Part shown: in pieces, positions 34,937 to 43,052 of the stretch
Numbering within the stretch: position 1 is the stretch's first letter
Layout: each line of letters starts with the position of its first letter
Source of the DNA: Burkholderia cenocepacia
Lineage (GTDB): Bacteria; Pseudomonadota; Gammaproteobacteria; Burkholderiales; Burkholderiaceae
DNA: 64,000 bases
Reading direction: 5' to 3'
Assembly (NCBI RefSeq): GCF_900446215.1
Contig: NZ_UAQZ01000018.1
Span: 186,001 to 250,000 of the forward strand
Translations under genes and position numbers: made by a program
The notes under the pieces: model-generated
What the model saw: only the letters and a program-made list of their open reading frames with translations
Database searches by the model: none
Told to the model about the DNA's origin: nothing

Positions 34937-35902
34937 ATGTCTGCTCCTTCTGCCGTAACGGTCGGCATTGACGTCGCAAAAGCTCACGTCGATGTTTCCG
35001 TACTGGGTGCCAATCTGGACATCCGTCGATTCAACAACGATGCCGAGGGCCACTCGGCCCTGGCTGTTGCCCTTCAGCCGCTGAACGTGCAGTTGGTCGT
35101 GATGGAGGCGACCGGTGGCTACGAGACCGAGCTGGCGTGCGCCTTGCAAGGTGCGGGTTTGCCGGTCGCTGTCGTCAACCCTCGGCAAGCACGCGATTTT
35201 GCCCGCTCGATGGGACGTCTGGCGAAAACCGATGCCATCGACGCACGTATGCTTGCCGAACTGGCTTCCGTGCTACTGCGTCGGGACGATCTGTCCCGCT
35301 TGCTACGTCCCGTTCCCGACGAGCGGCAGCAGTGGCTGGCTGCACTGGTGACCCGACGGCGCCAACTACTCACCATGCTCCTTTCGGAGCGACAGCGGCT
35401 CCAGATCACGCCGGTTGGTCTGCATTCAAGTCTGCTGGCTATCATTGCCGCCATCCAGGCACAACTCGATGACATTGACGCTCAGATGGTCGCTCATGTA
35501 CGCCAGCACTTCGGTGAACTCGACCGCCTGTTGCAGTCCACACATGGAATTGGCCCGGTATCCAGCGCCTGCCTGATCGCAGAACTGCCCGAATTGGGCC
35601 GGCTCAATCGCCGTCAGATTGCAGCCCTCGTTGGCGTCGCTCCCATTGCTTGCGATTCCGGCTTACGTAATGGGCGACGACGGGTTCAAGGTGGCCGCTT
35701 CGCGATCCGTCGCGTGCTGTACATGGCTACATTGACTGCCACACGCTACAACCCCGCCATCAGAGCCTTCTATCAACGCCTGAAGGCCGCCGGCAAACTG
35801 TCCAAGGTCGCGCTTGTTGCCTGCATGCGCAAGCTCCTAACCATGCTCAATGCCATGGTCAAAACCAACACGCCTTGGGACGATTCACTTCATCGGGCTT
35901 GA
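34937..35902 (+). CDS. IS110-family transposase (DEDD recombinase)
   Basis: 321 residues from ATG 34,937. The RuvC-like domain starts 'AVTVGIDVAKAHVDVSVLG' (first Asp), with 'LVVMEATGGYETELA' (Glu) and 'KTDAIDARMLAELA' (Asp pair). The C-terminal Tnp_20 domain holds 'PIACDSGLRNGRRRVQGGR', with the Ser that acts as nucleophile in bridge-RNA-guided recombinases. Length and motifs are normal. Inserted between the DUF3987 gene and the YfjJ-like gene of the CP4-57-like island. Exact ends not located (IS110 elements lack terminal repeats). Confidence 0.9.
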   Translation: MSAPSAVTVGIDVAKAHVDVSVLGANLDIRRFNNDAEGHSALAVALQPLNVQLVVMEATGGYETELACALQGAGLPVAVVNPRQARDFARSMGRLAKTDAIDARMLAELASVLLRRDDLSRLLRPVPDERQQWLAALVTRRRQLLTMLLSERQRLQITPVGLHSSLLAIIAAIQAQLDDIDAQMVAHVRQHFGELDRLLQSTHGIGPVSSACLIAELPELGRLNRRQIAALVGVAPIACDSGLRNGRRRVQGGRFAIRRVLYMATLTATRYNPAIRAFYQRLKAAGKLSKVALVACMRKLLTMLNAMVKTNTPWDDSLHRA

Positions 35903-36320
35903 CTCGGAAGACGGTTACTCAGTCCATGACGATTTTCACCGCAGCGTGTTGATGCGACATCCGTTGGCTTTGATTTGATTCGAGCCGGATTTCGTACACG
36001 CAATGGTACTGCGTGGTGCTGACTTGCCTCACTCACACCCATCTTTAGCCTGGCATCGGTCGGTACAGCCCGCAAACAAAGCTGATGCAAAGCGGCACCC
36101 GCGCGCCCCGCTTCGCATTTCGATTGCCTTTCTCGGCGTGATCTGGCCGTGGCTCTTGCAACACACTGATTTCGAGATTGACTACAACGGCATCGATCCG
36201 CATCGCAATCTCACTGGCGGTTCCAATATCTCCCGGTGGCGAGCACCGTCGACGACTACGATGCGCCGCTCCCCTGGTAGATGCCGGCCGACCTGCGCTG
36301 ATCCGCTTCCTTACCGCACC
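35903..36320. other. Gap between the IS110 transposase and the DUF3987 gene
   Basis: 418 bases. Holds the IS110 right end and the 3' flank of the DUF3987 gene. No coding signal recognised. Confidence 0.45.
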
Positions 36321-37790
36321 TCAAACGTCCCACCGGTTTGCTCTGTAGGAGGTCGTTAGCGAATCGCACATAGTGAAATTGAATTGGATGTAGCGCTTGC
36401 GTTTCGCATCGACCACGATCCACACGCGGTTCATAGCGCACAGATAATCGAGCGCAGCATCGAGTCGCTGTCGAGGTCGCAACGGGCCATTCCGGAGCAC
36501 TGCATTCTTTGGTGCTGCCGTGAAGCCACGGCACCTGTACTGGGAATGCAGGTAATTTTCAAGCGTCTGCGCATCGGTCTGAATCTGCGACACCACGCTC
36601 TGCGGTGAAAAGATGCGCTTGAACTCATGCAGGTGCCATTCAACAATTGCGTTTGCACGGTTCAACGAATCAACCGAGATCTTCCCTTCCTGCCTGGAAA
36701 ACACGTGTAGCAGCGCGGCAATGCGCCCTGTAATCTCCAACGCCTTCGACCCGAAGTCCTTGATGTCGTGCATGTATGCGTTGGGTTGCAGCATCTGTTC
36801 GATATGATTCGCGATCACGATCCAGCGAGCCACAGCGTCGTCCGAAAACTCCAACGTCGTGCGTGCCACCTCACCGGCGTCGACACGCCGCCCGAATTCG
36901 TCGAGCAGCTCGTGCATACGCTCGTGGAATTTCGGCAAATGGATCCATTCATCGTTGAGACTGTACGTAAAGCGCACTCCCTGAGTCGAAACTGGGCAAC
37001 CGATTAGATAACGCGCCAAATGCCCTGAACCCCGCATGACGTCACCCCGTCGGTCGACCATTTCCTTGAACACCTTGGGCTGGACCATGTACGAAACCGA
37101 TACACGTGGATTGCGCACCACGACACTGACGCCATCGCGGCGGTCCAACGTCAACATCGGCGCACCGTCCCATGCCTTGTTAAGCACCCCCGTTTGATTC
37201 AACGCGCCGCCTTTGATGATGACCTCCCCCTCGTCCGAGACGAATGCAATCGATTCACCGTCGCCCTCGAGAGCGTCCATCAGTGCCCGTTCGGTCACGT
37301 TCTGTCGCATGATACGGCGCGCCCGAGGCTTGATCGGCTTACGCGCATTGTGGTCGGACAGTTGAATACGCGGTTCTTCGATCGACTCGCCCTCCTGCGT
37401 CAGCTTCGTGATCCGTCGATGAAGACCCGCCCCCTCCGACTTCCAGATGCGGTGCTCCTGTTCGTACTTTGCAAGATCGTCCTTGTACTTCTTCATACGA
37501 CTTGTATCGAACTCGTAGAGCGGTTTCGCGACCAAATTGTGCACGCGTGTTTTGCGCTCACCGGACTCCGCCACTACGAGTAAATTCAAGGACAGCGGGC
37601 GTACCTGTCCTGTTGGCAACCGCACCTCGTAAATGCCTTGTGCTGAGACCGCCATGTCTGTCAGAAACTCCATGGCGATCAAAGCGTCCGGTGCCTGCGT
37701 ATTTGTCCAAACTTCGTTGATCGCATCCCTGATGATCAGGTAAAACGCATCAATCGGATACCGCCGCGGCGACGTAAGATCAAAACTCAT
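36321..37790 (-). CDS. DUF3987 (YfjI-like) protein, primase/helicase-type
   Basis: 489 residues. 'YEVRLPTGQVRPLSLNLLVVAESGERKTRVHNLVAKPL' at about 54-91 contains the modified Walker A-like 'AESGERKT' typical of DUF3987. The family continues with 'ALMDALEGDGESIAFVSDEGEVIIKGGALNQTGVLNKAWDG' (about 170-210) and a C-terminal winged-helix-like part. DUF3987 proteins (E. coli YfjI) occur in P4-like satellites and islands, beside AlpA and an integrase, and are probably replication or ATPase factors. Same strand as AlpA and integrase; intact. Confidence 0.82.
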   Translation of the reverse strand: MSFDLTSPRRYPIDAFYLIIRDAINEVWTNTQAPDALIAMEFLTDMAVSAQGIYEVRLPTGQVRPLSLNLLVVAESGERKTRVHNLVAKPLYEFDTSRMKKYKDDLAKYEQEHRIWKSEGAGLHRRITKLTQEGESIEEPRIQLSDHNARKPIKPRARRIMRQNVTERALMDALEGDGESIAFVSDEGEVIIKGGALNQTGVLNKAWDGAPMLTLDRRDGVSVVVRNPRVSVSYMVQPKVFKEMVDRRGDVMRGSGHLARYLIGCPVSTQGVRFTYSLNDEWIHLPKFHERMHELLDEFGRRVDAGEVARTTLEFSDDAVARWIVIANHIEQMLQPNAYMHDIKDFGSKALEITGRIAALLHVFSRQEGKISVDSLNRANAIVEWHLHEFKRIFSPQSVVSQIQTDAQTLENYLHSQYRCRGFTAAPKNAVLRNGPLRPRQRLDAALDYLCAMNRVWIVVDAKRKRYIQFNFTMCDSLTTSYRANRWDV

Positions 37791-38013
37791 ACGACCTCCG
37801 GCGTGTTCGTCACGTGATTGCCTTGGCTGCCACTCGCCAGGCGTTCTCGGCGTAGCCCATGCGACAGGGCAGCGACGCTCAGCATGGGAAGTTTCGTTTT
37901 TTTCATCTGCATTCCTAAATTCTACGATTTGAAATCTTCTAAACTTATGTCGATCTTATCTACACCACTGATGACCGAACATGATTCCGGCCCGGCCGGC
38001 CTTACACTGACGT

Positions 38014-38361
38014 TTACGTGGTCGCGTTTGTTTGCGAACCTTCGTCATTGACATGCGGGAGATTCGAACCGCAGCGCTCGCAGCGCACACGCTCTCCGGT
38101 TTCCTTGCGCTGCTTGCGTTCAGCTTCCAGCAGCGAACGGAAACCTCCCATGGAGAGCCGCAATCCCGATTTCTCCAATTCTTCGACAATTTGCTTCTGT
38201 GGAACTTCGCGCCCGATGGCGCGCTCGATGGCCAGATACGCCTTCTCGAACAGTAGAACCTTTTGCTGTTGTTTGCTGGGCTGCAAAGCGTCGAGCGATT
38301 CGACGAGGCGCTGCGCATCGGAGGATGTGCTGGGGAGTTTATTGTCGTCGTTCGTATTCAT
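38014..38361 (-). CDS. Small conserved island protein with C-terminal CxxC
   Basis: 115 residues from ATG 38,361 ('MNTNDDNKLPSTSSDAQRLV'). A helical middle ('VLLFEKAYLAIERAIGREVPQKQIVEELEKSGLRLSMGGFRSLLEAERKQRKETG') looks like a ribbon/helix-turn-helix DNA-binding or oligomerisation module. The tail has 'RCERCGSNLPH', a half zinc-ribbon that could pair in a dimer. It lies between AlpA and DUF3987. No firm family. Confidence 0.6.
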   Translation of the reverse strand: MNTNDDNKLPSTSSDAQRLVESLDALQPSKQQQKVLLFEKAYLAIERAIGREVPQKQIVEELEKSGLRLSMGGFRSLLEAERKQRKETGERVRCERCGSNLPHVNDEGSQTNATT

Positions 38362-38424
38362 TCTTAACCTTGATTGAATAGTTCGCGGCCTGACGCCGCA
38401 ATATAGGCTCCAAAATCGAAACAC

Positions 38425-38637
38425 CTATGCTTGGCGATTGATCAGCTGCGCGAGCGCGTCGGCCGGCCAGAGCAGACGGCGGTTCGGCAATTTGACGGGG
38501 CGGAGTTCGAAGTAGCTCCCGGTCTGTGCGTAGCGCTTGCGGATCGATTGCGCGCTCAGGGAAAGCGCCGTTGCCAGTTCTTCGGTCGTCAGAAACGTGC
38601 GACCACCGAACGTTATTACTTGGTGGATGTTGCCCAT
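38425..38637 (-). CDS. AlpA/MerR-like excisionase-type DNA-binding protein
   Basis: 70 residues from ATG 38,637. 'RTFLTTEELATALSLSAQSIRKRYAQTGSYFELRPVKLPNRRLLWPADALAQLI' is a single winged-helix HTH_17 domain as in AlpA. AlpA in CP4-57 activates the integrase and drives excision. Its position between the integrase and DUF3987 fits that role. Confidence 0.8.
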   Translation of the reverse strand: MGNIHQVITFGGRTFLTTEELATALSLSAQSIRKRYAQTGSYFELRPVKLPNRRLLWPADALAQLINRQA

Positions 38638-39252
38638 ATCGCCTCCTGTAGTGATGAGCGTTGACGTACACACCGTACAAATCCCCACCTTTCTTCGAGG
38701 ATCAACGTCGCGATGTGGATCGTAGTTTCGCTCGATATAGGAACATCCCCTCTTACCATGGGAGGTTCCACCTAGCATTGGCGCGAGTTCACGTGGTTCA
38801 GGACGGGAAGTGGTTGTGAAGTTCGGCGTGAAGTTCGGATAGTTCGCACGGGCCGCGGAGCATAGCGGCGGTGGAAGATTCTCTGGATATACGGGTGCAG
38901 AGTTGCACAACTGGGGCAAGGCCGACACGGCGCGCAAGTCGAATCGCGCTGACGTAAAGGTGTCGCCCGAACAGATGGGGATTGCTCGGCTTCGAGCAGA
39001 ACTGGTGCGGGTGAAGATCAAGCCACGACGTAGATCGCGAAGGCGTCAGCACGGATCGCACGAAACTGGTACGCCGCGCAGCGAGCGGCATAATGGCTCA
39101 GCTACTGGATTGGATACGAAAATGGCGGGCGTCCTCAGCGACCAGACTTTACGCTGGGACGGGCGCTGAGGACATCAGCGCCCGGCGATAGACTATGGCC
39201 GGGAGGATGAATCCGATCAAGCAGGAAGCATGGGCGCGACACCGACCAAAAC
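38638..39252. other. 615-base gap upstream of alpA
   Basis: No protein-like frame. Contains the stem-loop at 39,131-39,173 and presumably the alpA promoter and control sites. A long regulatory leader is usual in front of alpA in satellites. Confidence 0.45.
39131..39173. terminator. Stem-loop downstream of the 39,253 gene
   Basis: Perfect 10-base arms GTCCTCAGCG (39,131-39,140) and CGCTGAGGAC (39,164-39,173) with a 23-base loop, ~80 bases past the stop of the gene at 39,253. There is no T-run, so it might instead be a regulatory dyad. Confidence 0.35.
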
Positions 39253-40194
39253 TCAACCAATAAATCCTGACCGATTGCGCAGACGATCGGATTCCTTTTC
39301 CCAATCCGACCGCCACGCCTCGAGGTCTTGTTTCTTAAGAAAGATCTCGTCCAATTCGCGAAGCCGACGCTTTCGAACCGTGTGCAGCCAGCTTGCAACC
39401 GCGACAGGGTTCCAATGCGCCTCAACGCCTTGAGCGGGCTTCTTCTCTATACGCGCAGACTCTTTTAGCCCTTGAGGCGGGTTGGAAAAGGTTCTGTTCC
39501 ATTTGCGTTGCTCCTCCTCCGACAGCGTTTTTTTTGCGAATAGATTGACGATGACTCTGGTTTGAATGCCTTTCCACGGTTGACCATCCGCAGCACCCGA
39601 CATGCTGCCGTCACGAGACGAAGTATCCGATTCGGTCCCTGGCTGGGGAACAGCATCAACCGCCTGAGGCAACATGCTGCTATCGCCAGCCGAAGTATCT
39701 GCTTTGGTCCGTGACCGCGGCTTAGGAGCAGAGTCCCAAGGTCCTTCGGTAGCACGCCCCGGTCTCTGATACCCCCACTCGTCGGCCGAAAATAGCCCGG
39801 CATATGTGCTATAAAGGTGCCCGATCGCCTCGCGATCGCCGTATTGCGATGGATCGAGCCGCTTGTAGAGATCCGGTGCAAATTGGTTCACGGACGCCAG
39901 AAATTCACTTATATCAACGTTCTTGAACCTGCACCAAGCAAGAAAAAGGGGCGGCTGAACTAGACCGGATGACATTAGATGACTCTTCCAGTACGCAAAA
40001 AGCCGAAGCGCATCGCGGACCCGCCTGGATAGGAAACTCAATGTATCCCATTCGGCCAACAGTTCCTTGTCGGGAACATCTATTGGCTTGACGCCATAAA
40101 CAAGGCACGCAGCGGCCAATGGCGTCCATTCCCTTTTGTTCAACCACTGAACCACTGTTTCTTCGTCAAGGTGTTCGCTAATGATTCTGGCCAT
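39253..40194 (-). CDS. Hypothetical island protein adjacent to integrase
   Basis: 313 residues. The N-terminal half is Trp/Leu-rich and ordered ('ETVVQWLNKREWTPLAAACLVYGVKPI', 'LSRRVRDALRLFAYWKSHLMSSG'). A low-complexity Ser/Asp/Pro linker at about 140-205 contains an imperfect duplication ('TKADTSAGDSSM' / 'TESDTSSRDGSM'). The C-terminal basic coil contains 'WLHTVRKRRLRELDEIFLKKQDLEAWRSDWEKE'. Not recognised as a named family. It starts 27 bases after the integrase stop and is probably co-transcribed; it occupies the position of yfjH in CP4-57, but I claim no homology. Confidence 0.7.
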   Translation of the reverse strand: MARIISEHLDEETVVQWLNKREWTPLAAACLVYGVKPIDVPDKELLAEWDTLSFLSRRVRDALRLFAYWKSHLMSSGLVQPPLFLAWCRFKNVDISEFLASVNQFAPDLYKRLDPSQYGDREAIGHLYSTYAGLFSADEWGYQRPGRATEGPWDSAPKPRSRTKADTSAGDSSMLPQAVDAVPQPGTESDTSSRDGSMSGAADGQPWKGIQTRVIVNLFAKKTLSEEEQRKWNRTFSNPPQGLKESARIEKKPAQGVEAHWNPVAVASWLHTVRKRRLRELDEIFLKKQDLEAWRSDWEKESDRLRNRSGFIG

Positions 40195-40221
40195 TTTCGC
40201 TCGCCCCGCGTTGTTCGGGGA

Positions 40222-41586
40222 CTATTTCGGTGACTGTGGCTGTGTTGTGGTTGGCTTGACGTCGATATTTGCTTGCACCAACAGCCACGCTTCAATCTTA
40301 TCGTGCCACATCCGAAGCAGATCAAGCGGGCGCCGCCGATAATGCTTCTCGGCGATGGCGGAGGGCTTGTGCCCCTGGATCTGCGCAACAACACCGACCG
40401 GCACCTCGACCCACTCCGACAGCGTACCGAATGAGCGACGAAGTCCGTGCAATGTCACATGGGGTAGGCCTGCGACCGCCAATGCTTTACGGTGCGCAAC
40501 ACCGGGATCTGCAATCTTGCCATCGGCCGCTTTGGCACTCGAAAAGACCCATTGCGAAGGACTCCACTGCTCCCCCTTCGCTGCCAGCCGGGCGACTTTT
40601 TGGCTACTCGGCGGCGTCTCGTTCAATCGCTTCAGGTTCAGAAGAAGGCTCGCCAAGTACGGAGTCAGGGGTATTGTCCGGCCGCCAGAGCCCTCGACCT
40701 TGTCGTCAAGGACAAGACTTCGCCACTGGAAATCGACATCTTCCCAGCGAAGTGACGCCCATTCCTCGCGCCGCGCACCAGTTATCAGAAGGCCTTGCAG
40801 ATAGGCACTGATGACCGGATTCTCGATGTCCCGTACAGCACAGAACCAGGTCTTGAGTTGTTCGCGCTGCAGAGAATCGCCCTCCTTCGCTTTGACGCGC
40901 GGCACCACCTCCTTCACTGCTCGCGACGAATAGGCATCCGCCGGAATGATTCCAGCGTAGGCCGGTGTGTCCGCCGCCCATCGAATAAACCCTCGCAATA
41001 GACGAAAGGAGAGGGCGGATACGGTAGGACGCTCCGATGACTGTGCCGCGAGCCACTGGCTCACGCACTTTCCCGTCAGGTCAGAAAGCTTGACCGGACG
41101 CAACGGCGCAAGCGGTCCCGCCTTTCTTGTGCCCATGCCGCTCTTTCGAGGTTGGCCACCAACGCCGCCGTGTTGGAGGTGATCACGGTAATGCAGCGCA
41201 CCCCAAAAGGACTTACGCGTTTCGACGTAATCGTCCCACGCTTCACCAAACGTTACGTCCTTCCTCCGAGCCTCTGCCCGCCGAGCTTCATGAGCCGCCC
41301 GCTGGTCAGCCCTCACTTCCCTGGGATCTTTGCCCTCGTCAACCAGCGTTTTCAACTTGCTGGCCTCGATGCGAGCCTTACCGAGATCCCAAGCTCGAGC
41401 ATCGCCGATGGTCACTCGGACTGTTTTGCCGAACAGCCTAGACTCAAAAACGTAGGCCCGCGTGCCAGCCGCAGTAACGCGCAAGCCTAGGCCAGGCGTC
41501 CTTGCGTCCCAATGGATTGTCTGCTGCTTTCCTGGCTCACACCCGAAGCCCTCAACCCGTGCCGCTGTAAAACTTTGCTTTGCCAT
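40222..41586 (-). CDS. Tyrosine recombinase (island integrase)
   Basis: 454 residues from ATG 41,586. P4-type layout: DUF4102-like N-terminal arm-binding domain ('TIHWDARTPGLGLRVTAAGTRAYVFESRLFGKTVRVTIGDARAWDLGKAR'), a SAM-like core-binding domain, and a catalytic domain with 'LLITGARREEWASLRWEDVD' (first Arg), 'VTLHGLRRSFGTL' (HxxR), 'QIQGHKPSAIAEKHYRRR' (His and nucleophile Tyr). All catalytic residues are present. It is the gene closest to the right chromosomal border, as expected for an island integrase next to its attachment site. Confidence 0.92.
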   Translation of the reverse strand: MAKQSFTAARVEGFGCEPGKQQTIHWDARTPGLGLRVTAAGTRAYVFESRLFGKTVRVTIGDARAWDLGKARIEASKLKTLVDEGKDPREVRADQRAAHEARRAEARRKDVTFGEAWDDYVETRKSFWGALHYRDHLQHGGVGGQPRKSGMGTRKAGPLAPLRPVKLSDLTGKCVSQWLAAQSSERPTVSALSFRLLRGFIRWAADTPAYAGIIPADAYSSRAVKEVVPRVKAKEGDSLQREQLKTWFCAVRDIENPVISAYLQGLLITGARREEWASLRWEDVDFQWRSLVLDDKVEGSGGRTIPLTPYLASLLLNLKRLNETPPSSQKVARLAAKGEQWSPSQWVFSSAKAADGKIADPGVAHRKALAVAGLPHVTLHGLRRSFGTLSEWVEVPVGVVAQIQGHKPSAIAEKHYRRRPLDLLRMWHDKIEAWLLVQANIDVKPTTTQPQSPK

Positions 41587-41739
41587 TCCAGCCCCAAGTA
41601 GGCACCATGTAGGCAAATTGTGCGAACATAAAGGTATCTAAGTCAACGTAAAAATCGGGACGCCGTCACGTTAGACATTGTTTTCTATTGATTTTTTCGC
41701 TTACATGGATGCCGCTCCATATTCATCCATCCGCAGTCT
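41587..41739. other. Island-chromosome border, candidate attachment region
   Basis: 153 bases between the integrase start and the end of the chromosomal ABC gene. AT-rich (TTGTTTTCTATTGATTTTTT near 41,680) switching to high GC at ~41,735. There is no tRNA or tmRNA, so the attachment core is not one of the usual RNA genes. I found no second copy of a core repeat in the window. Confidence 0.4.
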
Positions 41740-43030
41740 TCAGGACTCGACGTCCTCGAGGCTGAAGATTTCGGTCTGGTCGTTGTACGAGAAGATCTCG
41801 CCGTAACGGCCCCAGTCGATCACCGCGTCGAGCGTTTCCTCGGCCGCGCCGTCCGACAGGAAGTCCTCGAGTTCCTGCTCGAAGCGCACGCGCGGCGAGC
41901 GGCACGTGCTTCAGCAGGTGATCCGCGAACATCAGCTTGCGCTCCTGCGTACCGAATTCCGCGAACACGCGCCCCGGCGGCGTCAGGAACACGTCGCCTT
42001 CGCGCACGTCCGCGAAGCCGAGGTACTGCAGCACTTCCGCGATCGGGAACAGGTCGTCGACCTCGAGGTGCAGCGTGCGGGCGATTTCCGGCATGTCGGC
42101 GCGGCCATGGTACGGCGCCATCGCGAGCGTCTCGATCAGGCCGGCCATCAGGTTGGTCGACACCTGCGGCAGCCAGCTGCCGAGCTCGAGTCCCTTCTTC
42201 GTCGCTTCGCCGGTCTGGCGTGCGGTCATCTTCGCGTAGATGTCGTCGACGAGCTTGCGGAACGCGGGGTCCAGACGATTGCGCGGATGCTTGAACGGCA
42301 CCTTGATTTCGGCGATCACGCGCCCCGGGTTCGATGACAGCACGAGAATCCGGTCGCACATGAACACCGCTTCCTCGATGTTGTGCGTGACGATCAGCAC
42401 CGACTTGATCGGCATCCGGCCTTGCGTCCACAGATCGAGCAGATCGGTACGCAGCGTTTCGGCCGTCAGCACGTCGAGTGCGGAGAACGGCTCGTCCATC
42501 AGCAGGATCGTCGGGTCGACGACGAGCGCGCGCGCAAAACCGACGCGCTGGCGCATCCCGCCCGACAGCTCGCGCGGATACGCGTTCTCGAAACCGTCGA
42601 GACCGATCAGGTCGATCGCGGCGAGCGCACGCTCGCGCCGCTCGCGTGCACCGACGCCGAGCGCTTCCAGCCCGGCTTCCACGTTCTGCAACACGGTGAG
42701 CCACGGGAACAGCGCGAAGGTCTGGAACACCATCGCGACGCCTTCGGCCGGGCCGCGCAGCGGCTGGCCGAGGTAGGTCACTTCGCCGCCGGTCGGCTCG
42801 ATCAGGCCGGCGATGATGCGCAACAGCGTCGATTTGCCCGAGCCCGAGCGGCCGAGCAGGCCGACGATCTCGCCTTCGCGCAGCGACAGGTTCGCGTCGT
42901 CGAGCACGAGCAGTTCGCCCTGCGTCTTGTTGAAGCCGCGGCAGACATGATCGACGCGCAGGATTTCTTCACCGAGGCGCGGGGGCTGGGACGTCTGGAC
43001 GGGGGCGTTTACAGCATTCGGATTGTGCAT
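41740..43030 (-). pseudogene. ABC ATPase with AAA-associated C-terminal domain, 3' part out of frame
   Basis: Residues 1-~375 are normal: Walker A 'LLGRSGSGKSTLLRIIAGL', Q-loop 'MVFQTFALFPWLTV', signature 'LSGGMRQRVGFARAL', Walker B 'TILLMDEPFSALDV', then the AAA-associated domain ('LPQVSTNLMAGLIETLA...LFPIAEVLQYLGFADV'). After 'LLKHVPLAA' (~41,895) the frame turns into Arg/Gly-rich text ending at 41,723. The proper ending ('RFEQELEDFLSDGAAEETLDAV', 'GRYGEIFSYNDQTEIFSLED') is in another frame and stops at 41,740. The usual 'HIRRVLDER'-like segment is also missing, so a small out-of-frame deletion is likely. Transport function may survive, since the ATPase core is intact. Confidence 0.72.
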
Positions 43031-43052
43031 CGCGTTTCGCTCTCAATCGGTC

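Noticed and set aside
37956..38318. Alternative minus-strand frame overlapping the small CxxC protein
   Set aside because: The 38,014-38,361 frame has balanced composition and a plausible fold; the alternative is Ser/Arg-rich noise.
41587..41739. tRNA or tmRNA as integrase attachment site
   Set aside because: No cloverleaf-like arms or TTCGA-type T-loop could be found in either strand here.
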